The notes below the pieces were generated by a model, which made no database searches, was not told the origin of the DNA, and saw only the letters and a program-made list of their open reading frames with translations. Shown piece after piece: positions 1 to 8,001 of a DNA stretch of 36,933 nt. Made by a program: the position numbers and the translations under genes. Each line of letters begins with the position of its first letter. Position 1 is the stretch's first letter. This DNA is from Thiobacillus sp. 65-29 (GTDB lineage Bacteria; Pseudomonadota; Gammaproteobacteria; Burkholderiales; Thiobacillaceae). The stretch covers positions 77,526-114,458 of the forward strand of contig MKWN01000033.1 in the NCBI GenBank assembly GCA_001899775.1, in the 5' to 3' direction.

Positions 1-84
1 CACCGGCCACCGCAGCGCGCAGAACGGCTGGAAACGACGCGGACTGCCGTGGAGCCAAAGCTGAACGAGCCGCTCACGCGCTAA
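1..84 (+). CDS. C-terminal end of an unidentified upstream gene (partial)
   Basis: The frame is open from the first base and ends in TAA at 82-84, giving 27 residues ending in LNEPLTR. The stop lies 11 nt before the aroE start, the tight spacing usual here. The fragment is too short and featureless to name. It may equally be a chance open frame. Confidence 0.35.
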   Translation, partial: HRPPQRAERLETTRTAVEPKLNEPLTR

Positions 85-93
85 AATAGCGCG
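77..93 (+). promoter_or_regulatory. Candidate -10 box (TAAAAT) in a small inverted repeat before aroE
   Basis: TAAAAT at 82-87 resembles a sigma70 -10 hexamer. It lies in a perfect 7-bp inverted repeat (CGCGCTA, AAA, TAGCGCG). Only 8 nt separate it from the aroE ATG, so a transcript from it would be nearly leaderless. No convincing -35 was seen. Confidence 0.35.
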
Positions 94-95
94 CC

Positions 96-899
96 ATGAC
101 CGATCGTTACGCCGTTTTCGGGCACCCCGTCGCCCACTCCAAATCCCCGCTGATCCACGCCGCCTTCGCCCGCCAGACGGGACAGGACATGACGTACGAG
201 GCCATCCTCGCGCCAAAGGACGGCTTCGCCGCAAGCGTCGCGGCCTTCGTCGCCGCCGGCGGACGGGGCGCCAACGTCACCGTGCCGTTCAAGGAAGAAG
301 CCTGTCGCCTGGCCACCCGCCTCAGCGCGCGCGCCGAGTGCGCCGGGGCGGTCAACACCCTCACCTTCGCTTCGGGCGAAATCCGCGGCGACAACACCGA
401 CGGCGCGGGCCTCCTCGCCGACCTCACGCAGAACCTCGGCCGCGATCTTGCCGGCCGCCGCATCCTGCTGCTCGGTGCCGGTGGCGCCGCGCGCGGCGTA
501 ATCGAGCCGCTGCTCGCACAGCAACCCGCCACCCTGGTCATCGCCAACCGCACCGTCGCACGCGCGCAGGGCCTCGCCGGCTTGTTCGGCCACGGCGTCG
601 TGGCATGCGGCTTCGACGCCTTGGCCGGCGCCTTCGACGTCATCGTCAACGCCACCGCCGCGAGCCTCGCCGGCGAGCTGCCGCCGCTGCCGCCCACGAT
701 CTTCGCCGCCGGCAGCCTCGCCTACGACATGATGTACGGCCGCGACACCCCCTTCCTCGCCTTCGCGCGCACGCACGGCGTCGCCACCGCCGACGGACTG
801 GGCATGCTGGTCGAACAGGCCGCCGAAGCGTTCTTCGTCTGGCGCGGCGTGCGCCCCGACACCGCCCCGGTCATCGCGAGCCTGCGCGCGGCATGCTGA
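96..899 (+). CDS. aroE: Shikimate dehydrogenase (NADP+)
   Basis: It reduces 3-dehydroshikimate to shikimate with NADPH in the cytosolic shikimate pathway for aromatic amino acids. The 267-residue protein has normal length for AroE. It carries the substrate-binding SKSP (residues 15-18), the catalytic lysine in NVTVPFK (K66), the catalytic aspartate in NTDG (D102), a Rossmann GAGGAARG loop (127-134) and the ANRT dinucleotide-specificity segment near 150. The ATG at 96 is the natural start because SKSP falls at the usual distance from it. The stop overlaps the mtgA start by 7 nt, so the two are probably co-transcribed and translationally coupled. Function is assigned from family motifs with high confidence. 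Confidence 0.96.
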   Translation: MTDRYAVFGHPVAHSKSPLIHAAFARQTGQDMTYEAILAPKDGFAASVAAFVAAGGRGANVTVPFKEEACRLATRLSARAECAGAVNTLTFASGEIRGDNTDGAGLLADLTQNLGRDLAGRRILLLGAGGAARGVIEPLLAQQPATLVIANRTVARAQGLAGLFGHGVVACGFDALAGAFDVIVNATAASLAGELPPLPPTIFAAGSLAYDMMYGRDTPFLAFARTHGVATADGLGMLVEQAAEAFFVWRGVRPDTAPVIASLRAAC

Positions 900-1594
900 A
901 AAACCTGCTCGCCTGGATCGGCAAGGGCATCGCCGCTGCCATCAGCCTGGTGTTGCTGTATCAGTTGTGGATCTTCGCCCACGTGCTGTGGTGGATCGAC
1001 CACAACCCCGCGTCCACCGCCTTCATGGAAGCCGGCCTTGCGCGCCAGCAGGAAAGGAATCCCGACGCCGAACTGCGTCACAAGTGGATGCCCTACGCGC
1101 GCATCTCGATCCACCTGAAGCGCGCCATCGTCGCCGCCGAGGACGCCCGTTTCCTCGAGCACGAAGGCTTCGACGTCGAAGGCATCCAGAAGGCGGTGAG
1201 GAAAAACCTGAAAAAGGGACGCCTGGTCGCCGGCGGCTCCACCATCACCCAGCAGCTCGCCAAGAACCTCTTCCTTTCCGGCGAGCGCAGCTTCATCCGC
1301 AAGGGCCAGGAAGCCGTCATCACGTTGATGATCGAGGCCACCTGGAGCAAGCGCCGCATCCTCGAGGTCTACCTCAACGTCATCGAATGGGGCAACGGCA
1401 TCTACGGCGCCGAAGCCGCCGCCCGCCGCTACTACAGAACCTCCGCGACGAACCTCGACCGCGACCAGGCCGCGCGCATGGCGGCGATGGTGCCGAATCC
1501 GCGCTGGTATGAACACAACCGGAACTCGCGCACGTATCAGCGGCGTGTTGCCCTCATCAAGCGCTACATGGCCTACGCGCAGGTGCCCCGCTAA
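893..1594 (+). CDS. mtgA: Monofunctional biosynthetic peptidoglycan transglycosylase
   Basis: This family 51 glycosyltransferase polymerises lipid II into glycan strands at the outer face of the inner membrane. The 233-residue protein has one N-terminal membrane anchor (about 10-35, LLAWIG to LLYQLW) and then only the transglycosylase domain, with no penicillin-binding domain. Visible motifs are EDxRFxxHxGxD with the catalytic glutamate E83, GGSTITQQ (114-121), RKGQE (136-140) and the RRILEVYLN block. The ATG at 893 overlaps the end of aroE (ATGCTGA), giving coupled translation. Length and motif order match MtgA of other proteobacteria. Confidence 0.95.
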   Translation: MLKNLLAWIGKGIAAAISLVLLYQLWIFAHVLWWIDHNPASTAFMEAGLARQQERNPDAELRHKWMPYARISIHLKRAIVAAEDARFLEHEGFDVEGIQKAVRKNLKKGRLVAGGSTITQQLAKNLFLSGERSFIRKGQEAVITLMIEATWSKRRILEVYLNVIEWGNGIYGAEAAARRYYRTSATNLDRDQAARMAAMVPNPRWYEHNRNSRTYQRRVALIKRYMAYAQVPR

Positions 1595-1617
1595 GACTTC
1601 CCGGGCAGCGCATTCAA

Positions 1618-1814
1618 CCTGGAAACCGCAGTTGACCGCTCCGCTCTCGCGCCTCCTCGCAGGGGCGCCCGGGAGCGTCGGACGCGGGGCCCCGCGCAGC
1701 GGGGATCGGCCAGCGCAGGGGCGCCAGCGACCGCGCCCTGGCGTCCGGTATCCCGCTTCGCGGCAGACACGTGCCCGGACATGCAATCGGGCACATTCCG
1801 CTGCGGGTTATTGT
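1618..1814. mobile_element. Decayed copy of a small inverted-repeat (MITE-like) element
   Basis: The 305-bp gap after mtgA holds no convincing gene. Its left end CCTGGAAACCGCAGTTG differs at two positions from the 17-bp terminal repeat of the element at 34325-34615. The right end (1798-1814) aligns with that element's right repeat with several changes. Two internal blocks also match: CTCGCGCCTCCTCGCAGG near 1644, and GCTTCGCGGCAGACACG near 1755. This copy is shorter (about 197 against 291 bp) and has no clear target duplication, so it appears old and internally deleted. Confidence 0.6.
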
Positions 1815-1867
1815 TCGGCGTTTCCCGAATTTTTCCCGCTGCCCGGGAGCGCCCATGCGGGCCGCGA

Positions 1868-1873
1868 TACAAT
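1868..1873 (+). promoter_or_regulatory. Candidate -10 box (TACAAT) before mgtE
   Basis: TACAAT lies 26 nt before the mgtE ATG, a normal leader length, in an otherwise very GC-rich stretch. No good -35 hexamer was recognised at 16-18 bp upstream. Confidence 0.3.
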
Positions 1874-1899
1874 CGCGGGGCTTTTTGCACGAACACCCC

Positions 1900-3342
1900 A
1901 TGACCGACACCCTCGAAAGCCACTCGCAGGAGAGCCTGGAAACGCATCTTGCCCAGGTGCAGGCGCTGCTCGCCAGGATGCATCTGGTGGAGGACCTCGT
2001 CCACCGCCAGGAGGGCCCGCGCCAGGATCTGGTGGAAGACCTGGTGCACAAGCAGAATCTCGCCGAACTGCGTCGCAAGCTCGATGCGCTGCACCCGGCC
2101 GACGTTGCCTACATCCTGGAGGCGCTGCCGCTCGACGAGCGCTCGTTGGTATGGGATCTGGTCAAGGCCGAGCGCGATGGCGACATCCTCGTCGAAGTCT
2201 CGGATTCGGTCCGCGAATCGCTGATCCAGACCATGGACAAGGCGGAGCTGCTGGCGGCCGCCGAATCGCTCGACACCGACGAGATCGCCGACATCGCGGC
2301 CGACCTGCCGCTGGACGTGATCCAGGAACTGCTCACCTCGCTCGACGCGCAGAAGCGCGCGCATCTGCAGTCGGCGCTGGCATACCCGGAAGACACCGTG
2401 GGTGCGCTGATGGACTTCGAGATGGTGACGATCCGCGCCGACGTCAGCCTGGAAGTCACGCTGCGCTATCTGCGCCGCCTGGGCGAACTGCCCGACCAGC
2501 TCGACAAGCTGTTCGTGGTCGATCGCAACGACGCGCTCATCGGCGTGCTGCCGCTGAAGCGCCTGCTGACGAGCGACCCGGAAGCCTCGGTGGCGGCGGT
2601 GATGGTCGAGGACTTCGTGAAATTCCATCCCGAGGACGAGGCGCACGAGGCGGCCCAGGCGTTCGAGCGCTACGACCTCGTGATGGCGCCGGTGGTGAAC
2701 ACGCAGGACCATCTGATCGGCCGGCTCACCATCGACGCGGTGGTCGACTACATCCGCGAATCGGCCGACGCCGACATGCTGTCGATGGCTGGCCTGAAGG
2801 AGGAGGAAGATCTCTTCGCGACGGTATGGCGCGCGGCGAAGAACCGCTGGATGTGGCTGGCGATCAATCTGTGCACCGCCTTCGTCGCCTCGCGCGTGAT
2901 CGGTGCGTTCGAGGGCAGCATCGAGAAGCTCGCCGCGCTGGCGGCGCTGATGCCGATCATCGCCGGCATCGGCGGCAACTCGGGCAACCAGACCAACACC
3001 CTGATCATTCGCGGCCTCGCGCTCGGCCTCATCACCCAGGCCCACGCGCGCCGTCTGGTCGTCAAGGAGATCGGCGTCGCGGCACTCAACGGCCTGACAT
3101 GGGGCGCGGTGGTCGGAGTCTTCGCCTGGCTGCTGTACGACAATCCGGCGCTCGGCGGCGTGATGGCGCTGGCGATGCTGCTGAACCTGATCGTCGCGGC
3201 ACTCGCCGGCATCTTCATCCCGATGGCACTGGCGAAAATGAAACGCGATCCCGCGATCGGCTCGTCGATCCTGCTCACCTTCACCACCGACAGCATGGGC
3301 TTCTTCATCTTCCTCGGGCTCGCCACCCTGCTCCTGCTATGA
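1900..3342 (+). CDS. mgtE: Magnesium transporter MgtE
   Basis: This is an inner-membrane Mg2+ channel/transporter gated by cytosolic Mg2+. The 480-residue protein shows the standard order: an N-terminal superhelical domain (about 55-170), a CBS pair (about 175-290), a connecting helix and a five-helix membrane domain from about 315. The signature MPIIAGIGGNSGNQT (351-365) is present. The ATG at 1900 precedes MTDTLE; the frame is open further upstream, but only through the decayed repeat. A local duplication, LVEDLVHRQ (29-37) and LVEDLVHKQ (44-52), precedes the N domain. The stop overlaps the msbA start (ATGA). Confidence 0.95.
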   Translation: MTDTLESHSQESLETHLAQVQALLARMHLVEDLVHRQEGPRQDLVEDLVHKQNLAELRRKLDALHPADVAYILEALPLDERSLVWDLVKAERDGDILVEVSDSVRESLIQTMDKAELLAAAESLDTDEIADIAADLPLDVIQELLTSLDAQKRAHLQSALAYPEDTVGALMDFEMVTIRADVSLEVTLRYLRRLGELPDQLDKLFVVDRNDALIGVLPLKRLLTSDPEASVAAVMVEDFVKFHPEDEAHEAAQAFERYDLVMAPVVNTQDHLIGRLTIDAVVDYIRESADADMLSMAGLKEEEDLFATVWRAAKNRWMWLAINLCTAFVASRVIGAFEGSIEKLAALAALMPIIAGIGGNSGNQTNTLIIRGLALGLITQAHARRLVVKEIGVAALNGLTWGAVVGVFAWLLYDNPALGGVMALAMLLNLIVAALAGIFIPMALAKMKRDPAIGSSILLTFTTDSMGFFIFLGLATLLLL

Positions 3343-5078
3343 GTGTATCCGACAGCCGCACGCTGTATCTGCGCCTGCTCGGTTATGTGAAGCCGCACTG
3401 GCGCATGTTCGCGCTCTCACTCGTCGCGCTGGTGGCGACCGCCGCCACCGAGCCACTGCTGCCGGCACTGTTCAAGCCCCTGCTGGACCAGGGCTTCGTC
3501 GCCAAGGATCCCGACTTCATCCGCTGGGTGCCGATGCTGCTGCTGGCGCTTTTTCTGGTGCGCGGGGTCACCAGCTTCGTCAGCACCTATTGCATGGCGT
3601 GGGTCGGCAGCCGTCTGGTGATGGACCTGCGCGCGGCGATGTTCGACAAGCTGATGACGCTGCCGACGCGCTATTTCGATCAGAATCCGAGCGGCCAGTT
3701 GATTGCGCACCTGGCGTTCAACGTCACCCAGGTGACGCAGTCGGCGACGAGTTCGCTGACCACGCTGGTGCGCGATACGGTCACCGTACTGGGCCTGCTG
3801 GGTTATCTGCTGTGGCTGAACTGGCAGCTCACGCTGATCGTGTTCGGCATGGTGCCGCTCACGCTGTGGATCGTGCGCATCGCCAGCCGGCGCCTGCGCG
3901 GGCTGTCGCGCAAGGCGCAGCAGAATATCGGCGAGCTGACCCAGGTGGTCGACGAGGCGGTGGGCGGCCATCGCGTGGTCAAGCTCTACGGCGGCGAGCC
4001 CTACGAGCGGGACCGCTTCCGGCTCGCCGCCAACCGGGCGCGTCTGTTCGAGATGAAGCGCGTCGCCGCCAACGCGGTCTACGAACCGGTGATCCAGTTC
4101 ATCGCCGCGGTGGCACTCGCCATCATTGTCTACATCGCCGCTGGCCAGGCCAGCGCCAACACCACCACCGTCGGCGGCTTCGTCTCCTTCTTCATGGCGA
4201 TGCTGTTGCTGTTCGCGCCGCTCAAGCGGCTCACCGCGGTGAACGACCAGATGCAGCGCGGACTTGCCGCCGCCGAGACCATTTTCACCCTGCTCGACGA
4301 GGAGGCCGAGCGCGACCGCGGCACACGCGTACTCGAGCGCATCGAAGGCCGTCTCGCCTTCCGCGACGTCGCCCTCACCTACCCCGGCAAGACGGTCCCG
4401 GCGCTCGCCGGCATCACGCTCGACATCGCACCGGGCGAAACCGTGGCGCTGGTCGGCGCATCCGGCTCGGGCAAGACCACGCTGGCCAACCTGGTGCCGC
4501 GCTTCTACGATCCCGATGCCGGCCGCATCGAGCTCGACGGTATCGATCTGCGTGAACTGCGCCTGCATGACCTGCGTCGCCATATCGCGTTGGTGTCGCA
4601 GGACGTGGTGCTGTTCAACGACACCCTGGCGCACAACATCGCCTACGGTAGCCGCCGCGACGCCACGCCCGACGAGATCCGCGCCGCCTGCGTCGCCGCG
4701 CACGCATGGGACTTCATCCAGGCCATGCCGGAGGGCCTCGACACACTGATCGGCGAGAACGGCATGCGCCTCTCCGGCGGCCAGCGGCAACGGATCGCGA
4801 TCGCGCGCGCGATCCTGAAGAACGCGCCCCTCCTTGTTCTCGACGAGGCGACCTCGGCGCTCGACAACGAATCCGAGCGCCACGTGCAGGCGGCGCTGGA
4901 AACGCTGATCGCCCACCGCACCACGCTCGTCATCGCACACCGGCTGTCCACCATCGAGCGCGCCGACCGCATCGTCGTGCTCGAAGGCGGACGCATCGTC
5001 GAAATCGGCACCCACGCCGAACTGCTGGCAAAGCAGGGTCGCTATGCGCAACTGCACGCGATGCAGTTTTCCGCATGA
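3339..5078 (+). CDS. msbA: Lipid A export ATP-binding/permease MsbA
   Basis: This half-size ABC exporter flips lipid A-core across the inner membrane as a homodimer. The 579-residue protein has a six-helix membrane domain (about 20-310) fused to an ATPase domain (about 335-579). The ATPase has Walker A GASGSGKT (373-380), signature LSGGQ (478-482), Walker B LLVLDE (498-503, catalytic E503) and the switch histidine in IAHRLST (H534). The ATG at 3339 overlaps the mgtE stop by four bases. Close relatives such as multidrug half-exporters share this layout, so the lipid A role rests on overall similarity to MsbA. Confidence 0.9.
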   Translation: MSVSDSRTLYLRLLGYVKPHWRMFALSLVALVATAATEPLLPALFKPLLDQGFVAKDPDFIRWVPMLLLALFLVRGVTSFVSTYCMAWVGSRLVMDLRAAMFDKLMTLPTRYFDQNPSGQLIAHLAFNVTQVTQSATSSLTTLVRDTVTVLGLLGYLLWLNWQLTLIVFGMVPLTLWIVRIASRRLRGLSRKAQQNIGELTQVVDEAVGGHRVVKLYGGEPYERDRFRLAANRARLFEMKRVAANAVYEPVIQFIAAVALAIIVYIAAGQASANTTTVGGFVSFFMAMLLLFAPLKRLTAVNDQMQRGLAAAETIFTLLDEEAERDRGTRVLERIEGRLAFRDVALTYPGKTVPALAGITLDIAPGETVALVGASGSGKTTLANLVPRFYDPDAGRIELDGIDLRELRLHDLRRHIALVSQDVVLFNDTLAHNIAYGSRRDATPDEIRAACVAAHAWDFIQAMPEGLDTLIGENGMRLSGGQRQRIAIARAILKNAPLLVLDEATSALDNESERHVQAALETLIAHRTTLVIAHRLSTIERADRIVVLEGGRIVEIGTHAELLAKQGRYAQLHAMQFSA

Positions 5079-5827
5079 GTCACGCCGCGCCGGCCTGGGC
5101 CAGACCCTCGCGCTCCCTGGCGAGTGCCGCCGGCCGCGCCATCGGCGACTACCGCATGATCCGCGATGGCGACCGCATCCTGCTGGGGCTCTCCGGCGGC
5201 AAGGATTCGCTGTCGCTCCTGCACACGCTGCATCACCTGCAACAGAAGGCGCCGGTGAAGTTCGAACTGCTGGCGTGCACCGTCGACCCGCAGTCCGACC
5301 AGTTCGATCCCTCGCCCTTGAAGCCTTATATGGCCGCGCTCGGTGTGTCGTATTGCCTGGAATCGCAGCCGATCGTCCAGGAAGCGCAAAAGACGCTGAC
5401 GAAGGACAGCGACTCCTACTGCGCCTATTGCTCACGCATGCGCCGCGGCATCCTCTACCGCGTCGCGCGCGAACGGGGCTGCAACGTGATCGCGCTGGCG
5501 CAACACCTCGACGACCTTGCCGAGACGCTGATGATGTCGATGTTCTTCGGCGGCAAGCTCAGGACCATGGCGGCGCATTATCTCAACGACGCCGGCGATC
5601 TCCGGATCATCCGCCCCTTCGCCTACGCGCGCGAACGGCAGACCCGCGCCTTCGCCCACGACGCCGGTCTGCCGGTGATCTTCGAGAACTGTCCCGCCTG
5701 CTTCGCCAAGCCGCAGCAGCGCTACGCAATGAAGCAGATGCTCGCCGAGCAGGAGAGACAGCACCCGCGCATTTTCAACAGTCTGTTGACGGCGATGCGG
5801 CCGCTGATGGGCGAGCCGCCGGCTTGA
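5075..5827 (+). CDS. TtcA-family PP-loop ATPase (tRNA 2-thiocytidine biosynthesis-like)
   Basis: TtcA proteins adenylate C32 of tRNA and use an iron-sulfur cluster to install 2-thiocytidine. This 250-residue protein has the SGGKDS PP-loop (about 41-46), a CAYCSRMRRG block with the first CxxC, a QHLDD stretch and a second CxxC in CPAC, which supply the cluster cysteines. E. coli TtcA is roughly 60 residues longer, so this is the short form of the family. Its exact tRNA target is not certain. The ATG at 5075 overlaps the msbA stop by four bases. It ends directly before REP repeats. Confidence 0.8.
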   Translation: MSHAAPAWARPSRSLASAAGRAIGDYRMIRDGDRILLGLSGGKDSLSLLHTLHHLQQKAPVKFELLACTVDPQSDQFDPSPLKPYMAALGVSYCLESQPIVQEAQKTLTKDSDSYCAYCSRMRRGILYRVARERGCNVIALAQHLDDLAETLMMSMFFGGKLRTMAAHYLNDAGDLRIIRPFAYARERQTRAFAHDAGLPVIFENCPACFAKPQQRYAMKQMLAEQERQHPRIFNSLLTAMRPLMGEPPA

Positions 5828-5834
5828 GGTCGAA

Positions 5835-5987
5835 TTCGGCCCGCAAGCGGGCCTCCTACAGACGACGGGGCAATCACGGTCAAAACGGCTCGCGCCGCGA
5901 GCCGCGCTCCTACCAACGCAAACCCACGTAGGAGGTCCGCTTGCGGGCCGAACAAACCGCTGTTCACGCCGCAAGCGGGCCTCCTAC
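5835..5987. repeat. Four REP-type hairpins upstream of the RAYT gene
   Basis: Four short imperfect palindromes lie at 5835-5859, 5889-5913, 5928-5952 and 5963-5987. Each pairs a GTAGGAG-type edge with a GC-rich hairpin such as CCCGCAAGCGGG. Units 1 and 4 run in one orientation and unit 3 in the other (GTAGGAGGTCCGCTTGCGGG), giving a BIME-like arrangement. Stem changes are compensated between units, as expected for a conserved DNA hairpin. They are the likely substrates of the transposase gene that follows. Confidence 0.75.
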
Positions 5988-6001
5988 GGCACAATCCGTG
6001 C

Positions 6002-6454
6002 ATGGCCCATCAGAACCGTTTGCGCATCGGGCGGGTGTCGCTGCCTGGCCAGCCTTATCACATCATCACCGCCACCGCCGGGCGGCGGCCGCTGTTCGTC
6101 ACCCTGGATTGCGCACGCGCCGTCATAGGCGTGATGCGCAGCCTGCACCAAGGCGGCTGGGTGCATTCCCATGCCTGGGTCCTGATGCCGGATCACCTGC
6201 ACTGGCTGTTCACCCTGGGCGAACGTGCGACGCTTTCCGCCACGATGAACCGCTTCAAGTCAGGGAGTGCCCACGAAATCCGCAGACCATATCCCGAGAT
6301 CGCGCAGATCTGGCAGTCCGGTTTTTTCGACCACGGCATCCGCCGCGACGAAGACCTGCGTTCCGTCGCCCGTTACATTGTCGCCAACCCGCTACGTGCC
6401 GGCCTGTGCCAACACGTCGGCGATTACCCGTGGTGGGATGCCGAATGGCTCTGA
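6002..6454 (+). CDS. REP-associated tyrosine transposase (RAYT, Y1 HUH superfamily)
   Basis: RAYTs are single-copy domesticated relatives of IS200/IS605 transposases that bind and cleave REP hairpins. The 150-residue protein has the HUH-type metal motif in MPDHLHWLF (H65, H67) and the catalytic tyrosine in RYIVANPLRAG (Y125). Length is typical and no frameshift is seen, so it is probably intact. It stands between REP hairpins on both sides (5835-5987 and 6462-6537), the classic RAYT arrangement. CACAAT at 5990-5995 is a possible -10 box just before the ATG. It has no evident link to its chromosomal neighbours. Confidence 0.9.
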   Translation: MAHQNRLRIGRVSLPGQPYHIITATAGRRPLFVTLDCARAVIGVMRSLHQGGWVHSHAWVLMPDHLHWLFTLGERATLSATMNRFKSGSAHEIRRPYPEIAQIWQSGFFDHGIRRDEDLRSVARYIVANPLRAGLCQHVGDYPWWDAEWL

Positions 6455-6461
6455 TAGCGCC

Positions 6462-6537
6462 GTAGGAGGCCCGCTTGCGGGGCGAACCACGCGAAAACCT
6501 TCGCACTCGGCGTTCGCGCCGCAAGCGGCGCTCCTGC
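6462..6537. repeat. Two REP-type hairpins downstream of the RAYT gene
   Basis: Units at 6462-6486 (GTAGGAGGCCCGCTTGCGG) and 6513-6537 (ending GCGGCGCTCCTGC) face each other, mirroring the units upstream of the gene. The first starts 7 nt after the RAYT stop. Confidence 0.75.
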
Positions 6538-6574
6538 ACCGGGGTGCGCCCATTCGTGTGGCCTCGCCATCATG

Positions 6575-6580
6575 TAGAAT
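6575..6580 (+). promoter_or_regulatory. Candidate -10 box (TAGAAT) before the aminotransferase gene
   Basis: TAGAAT lies 45 nt before the ATG in the only AT-rich patch of this gap. A short inverted repeat, AATCAA (6578-6583) with TTGATT (6593-6598), directly overlaps it and could be an operator. No clear -35 was found. Confidence 0.35.
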
Positions 6581-6625
6581 CAATCCATTGTTTTGATTGA
6601 TTTTTTCCACAAGGCAGGCAAGGTC

Positions 6626-7741
6626 ATGACCGTTCCCTTCATCCCTCCCCGGCGCATCCTTATGGGCCCCGGCCCTTCCGACGTCCCGCAGCGCGTGCTC
6701 GATGCGATGGCACGCCCGACCATCGGCCACCTCGACCCCGCCTTCGTCGACCTGATGGAAGAGATCAAGGCGATGCTGCGGATGGCGTTCCAGACGCAGA
6801 ACGCGCTGACCTTCCCGGTGTCGGCGCCGGGTTCGGCGGGGATGGAGATGTGCTTCGTCAACCTGGTCGAACCGGGCGACAAGGTCATCGTCTGCAGGAA
6901 CGGCGTGTTCGGCGGGCGCATGCTGGAGAACGTCAAGCGCACCGGCGGCGTGCCGGTGGTGGTCGACGATGCCTGGGGCCAACCGGTCGATCCGCAGAAG
7001 GTGCGCGACGCGTTCAAGTCCAATCCCGACGCCAGGGTGCTGGCCTTCGTCCATGCGGAAACGTCGACCGGCGCGCAGTCCGACGCCGCAACGCTGGCGG
7101 GCATCGCTCAGGCGCACGGCGCGCTGACGATCATGGACTGCGTCACCAGCCTCGCGGGAACGCCGGTGCGCCTCGACGCCTGGGGCATCGACGCGGCCTA
7201 CTCGGGCAGCCAGAAATGCCTGTCGTGCACACCGGGTCTCGCGCCGGTGTCGTTCTCGGAAAAGGCCATCGCGAAGATCCAGTCGCGCAAGACGCCGGTG
7301 CAGAGCTGGTTCCTCGATCTCAACCTGGTGCTCGGCTACTGGCAGTCCGCCGGCAAGCGCACCTACCACCACACCGCACCGATCAACCCGATGTACGGCC
7401 TGCACGAAGCGCTGGTGATGCTGGAAGAGGAAGGTCTGGAGAACGCGTGGGCACGTCACCGCGCGATGCACGAAGCGCTCAGGGCCGGCCTCGAAAATCT
7501 CGGGCTGAAGTACGTGGTCGACGAAGCCGCACGCCTGCCACAGCTCAACTCGGTGTTCGTGCCCGCAGGCGTCGACGAGGCAGCGGTCCGCACCCGGCTG
7601 CTGAACGAATTCAATCTGGAAATCGGCGCGGGCCTGGGCGACATGGCCGGCAAGATCTGGCGCATCGGCCTGATGGGCTATTCGGCCAGGCAGAGCAACG
7701 TCGACTTCTGCCTGCAGGCGCTGCACACCTGCCTCCGCTGA
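6626..7741 (+). CDS. Class V PLP aminotransferase (alanine/serine-glyoxylate aminotransferase family)
   Basis: This fold-type I PLP enzyme probably moves an amino group from serine or alanine to glyoxylate. The 371-residue protein has the family N-terminus (LMGPGPSDVP, 12-21), the pyridine-binding aspartate in MDCVTS (D171) and the Schiff-base lysine in SGSQKC (K197). The ATG at 6626 is chosen because it follows a purine-rich AAGGCAGGCAAGG site; an in-frame TTG at 6593 is less likely. Donor and acceptor cannot be fixed from sequence, and purine-catabolic or other glyoxylate aminotransferases look similar. It stands alone, followed by a strong palindrome. Confidence 0.85.
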   Translation: MTVPFIPPRRILMGPGPSDVPQRVLDAMARPTIGHLDPAFVDLMEEIKAMLRMAFQTQNALTFPVSAPGSAGMEMCFVNLVEPGDKVIVCRNGVFGGRMLENVKRTGGVPVVVDDAWGQPVDPQKVRDAFKSNPDARVLAFVHAETSTGAQSDAATLAGIAQAHGALTIMDCVTSLAGTPVRLDAWGIDAAYSGSQKCLSCTPGLAPVSFSEKAIAKIQSRKTPVQSWFLDLNLVLGYWQSAGKRTYHHTAPINPMYGLHEALVMLEEEGLENAWARHRAMHEALRAGLENLGLKYVVDEAARLPQLNSVFVPAGVDEAAVRTRLLNEFNLEIGAGLGDMAGKIWRIGLMGYSARQSNVDFCLQALHTCLR

Positions 7742-8001
7742 AACCCTGATCCGGCGCGGCTGCGGCGCCGGTGCGACATCATGTCGCACCGGCGCGCGGC
7801 GCGTTCCGGGTTAGCATCGGGCCATTGATTCCGGCGGCCCCGCCGGGGAACGCCAGGATGCCATCTCTGTGCTGCTGGCCACGCCGCCAGCGGTTTTCGG
7901 GTCGACGCCTCGTGCACGAGGACGCGGCTCACGGCTTTCCCCCATGCTGGGTATCCGCCTTGCGGAAAACAGGATTTCCAACAGCCCACGGAGCTCATCC
8001 C
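7742..8001 (+). other. 260-bp leader upstream of the TonB-dependent receptor gene
   Basis: The gap holds the 31-bp palindrome at its start and a 14-bp perfect palindrome CCTCGTGCACGAGG at 7908-7921. A GGAG ribosome-binding site lies at 7990-7993, about 8 nt before the ATG. No open frame with coding character was seen. It was checked for a cobalamin riboswitch and the conserved core was absent. Confidence 0.5.
7765..7795. promoter_or_regulatory. 31-bp perfect palindrome between the aminotransferase and TonB-receptor genes
   Basis: Fifteen-base arms flank a single central C at 7780, with core TGCGACATCATGTCGCA. It begins 23 nt after the aminotransferase stop and 206 nt before the receptor start. 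There is no following T run, so it is either a non-canonical terminator hairpin or an operator for the receptor gene. Confidence 0.55.

Noticed and set aside
81-776. Long minus-strand open frame opposite aroE, and many similar ones opposite other genes
   Set aside because: Repetitive Gly/Arg/Ala/Val-rich products without motifs; they are shadows of real genes in high-GC DNA.
7742-8001. Possible cobalamin riboswitch before the TonB-dependent receptor gene
   Set aside because: The leader is GC-rich and structured, but the conserved adenosylcobalamin core (CTGCCCCCGCAACTG-like block) is absent and the receptor motifs point to copper.
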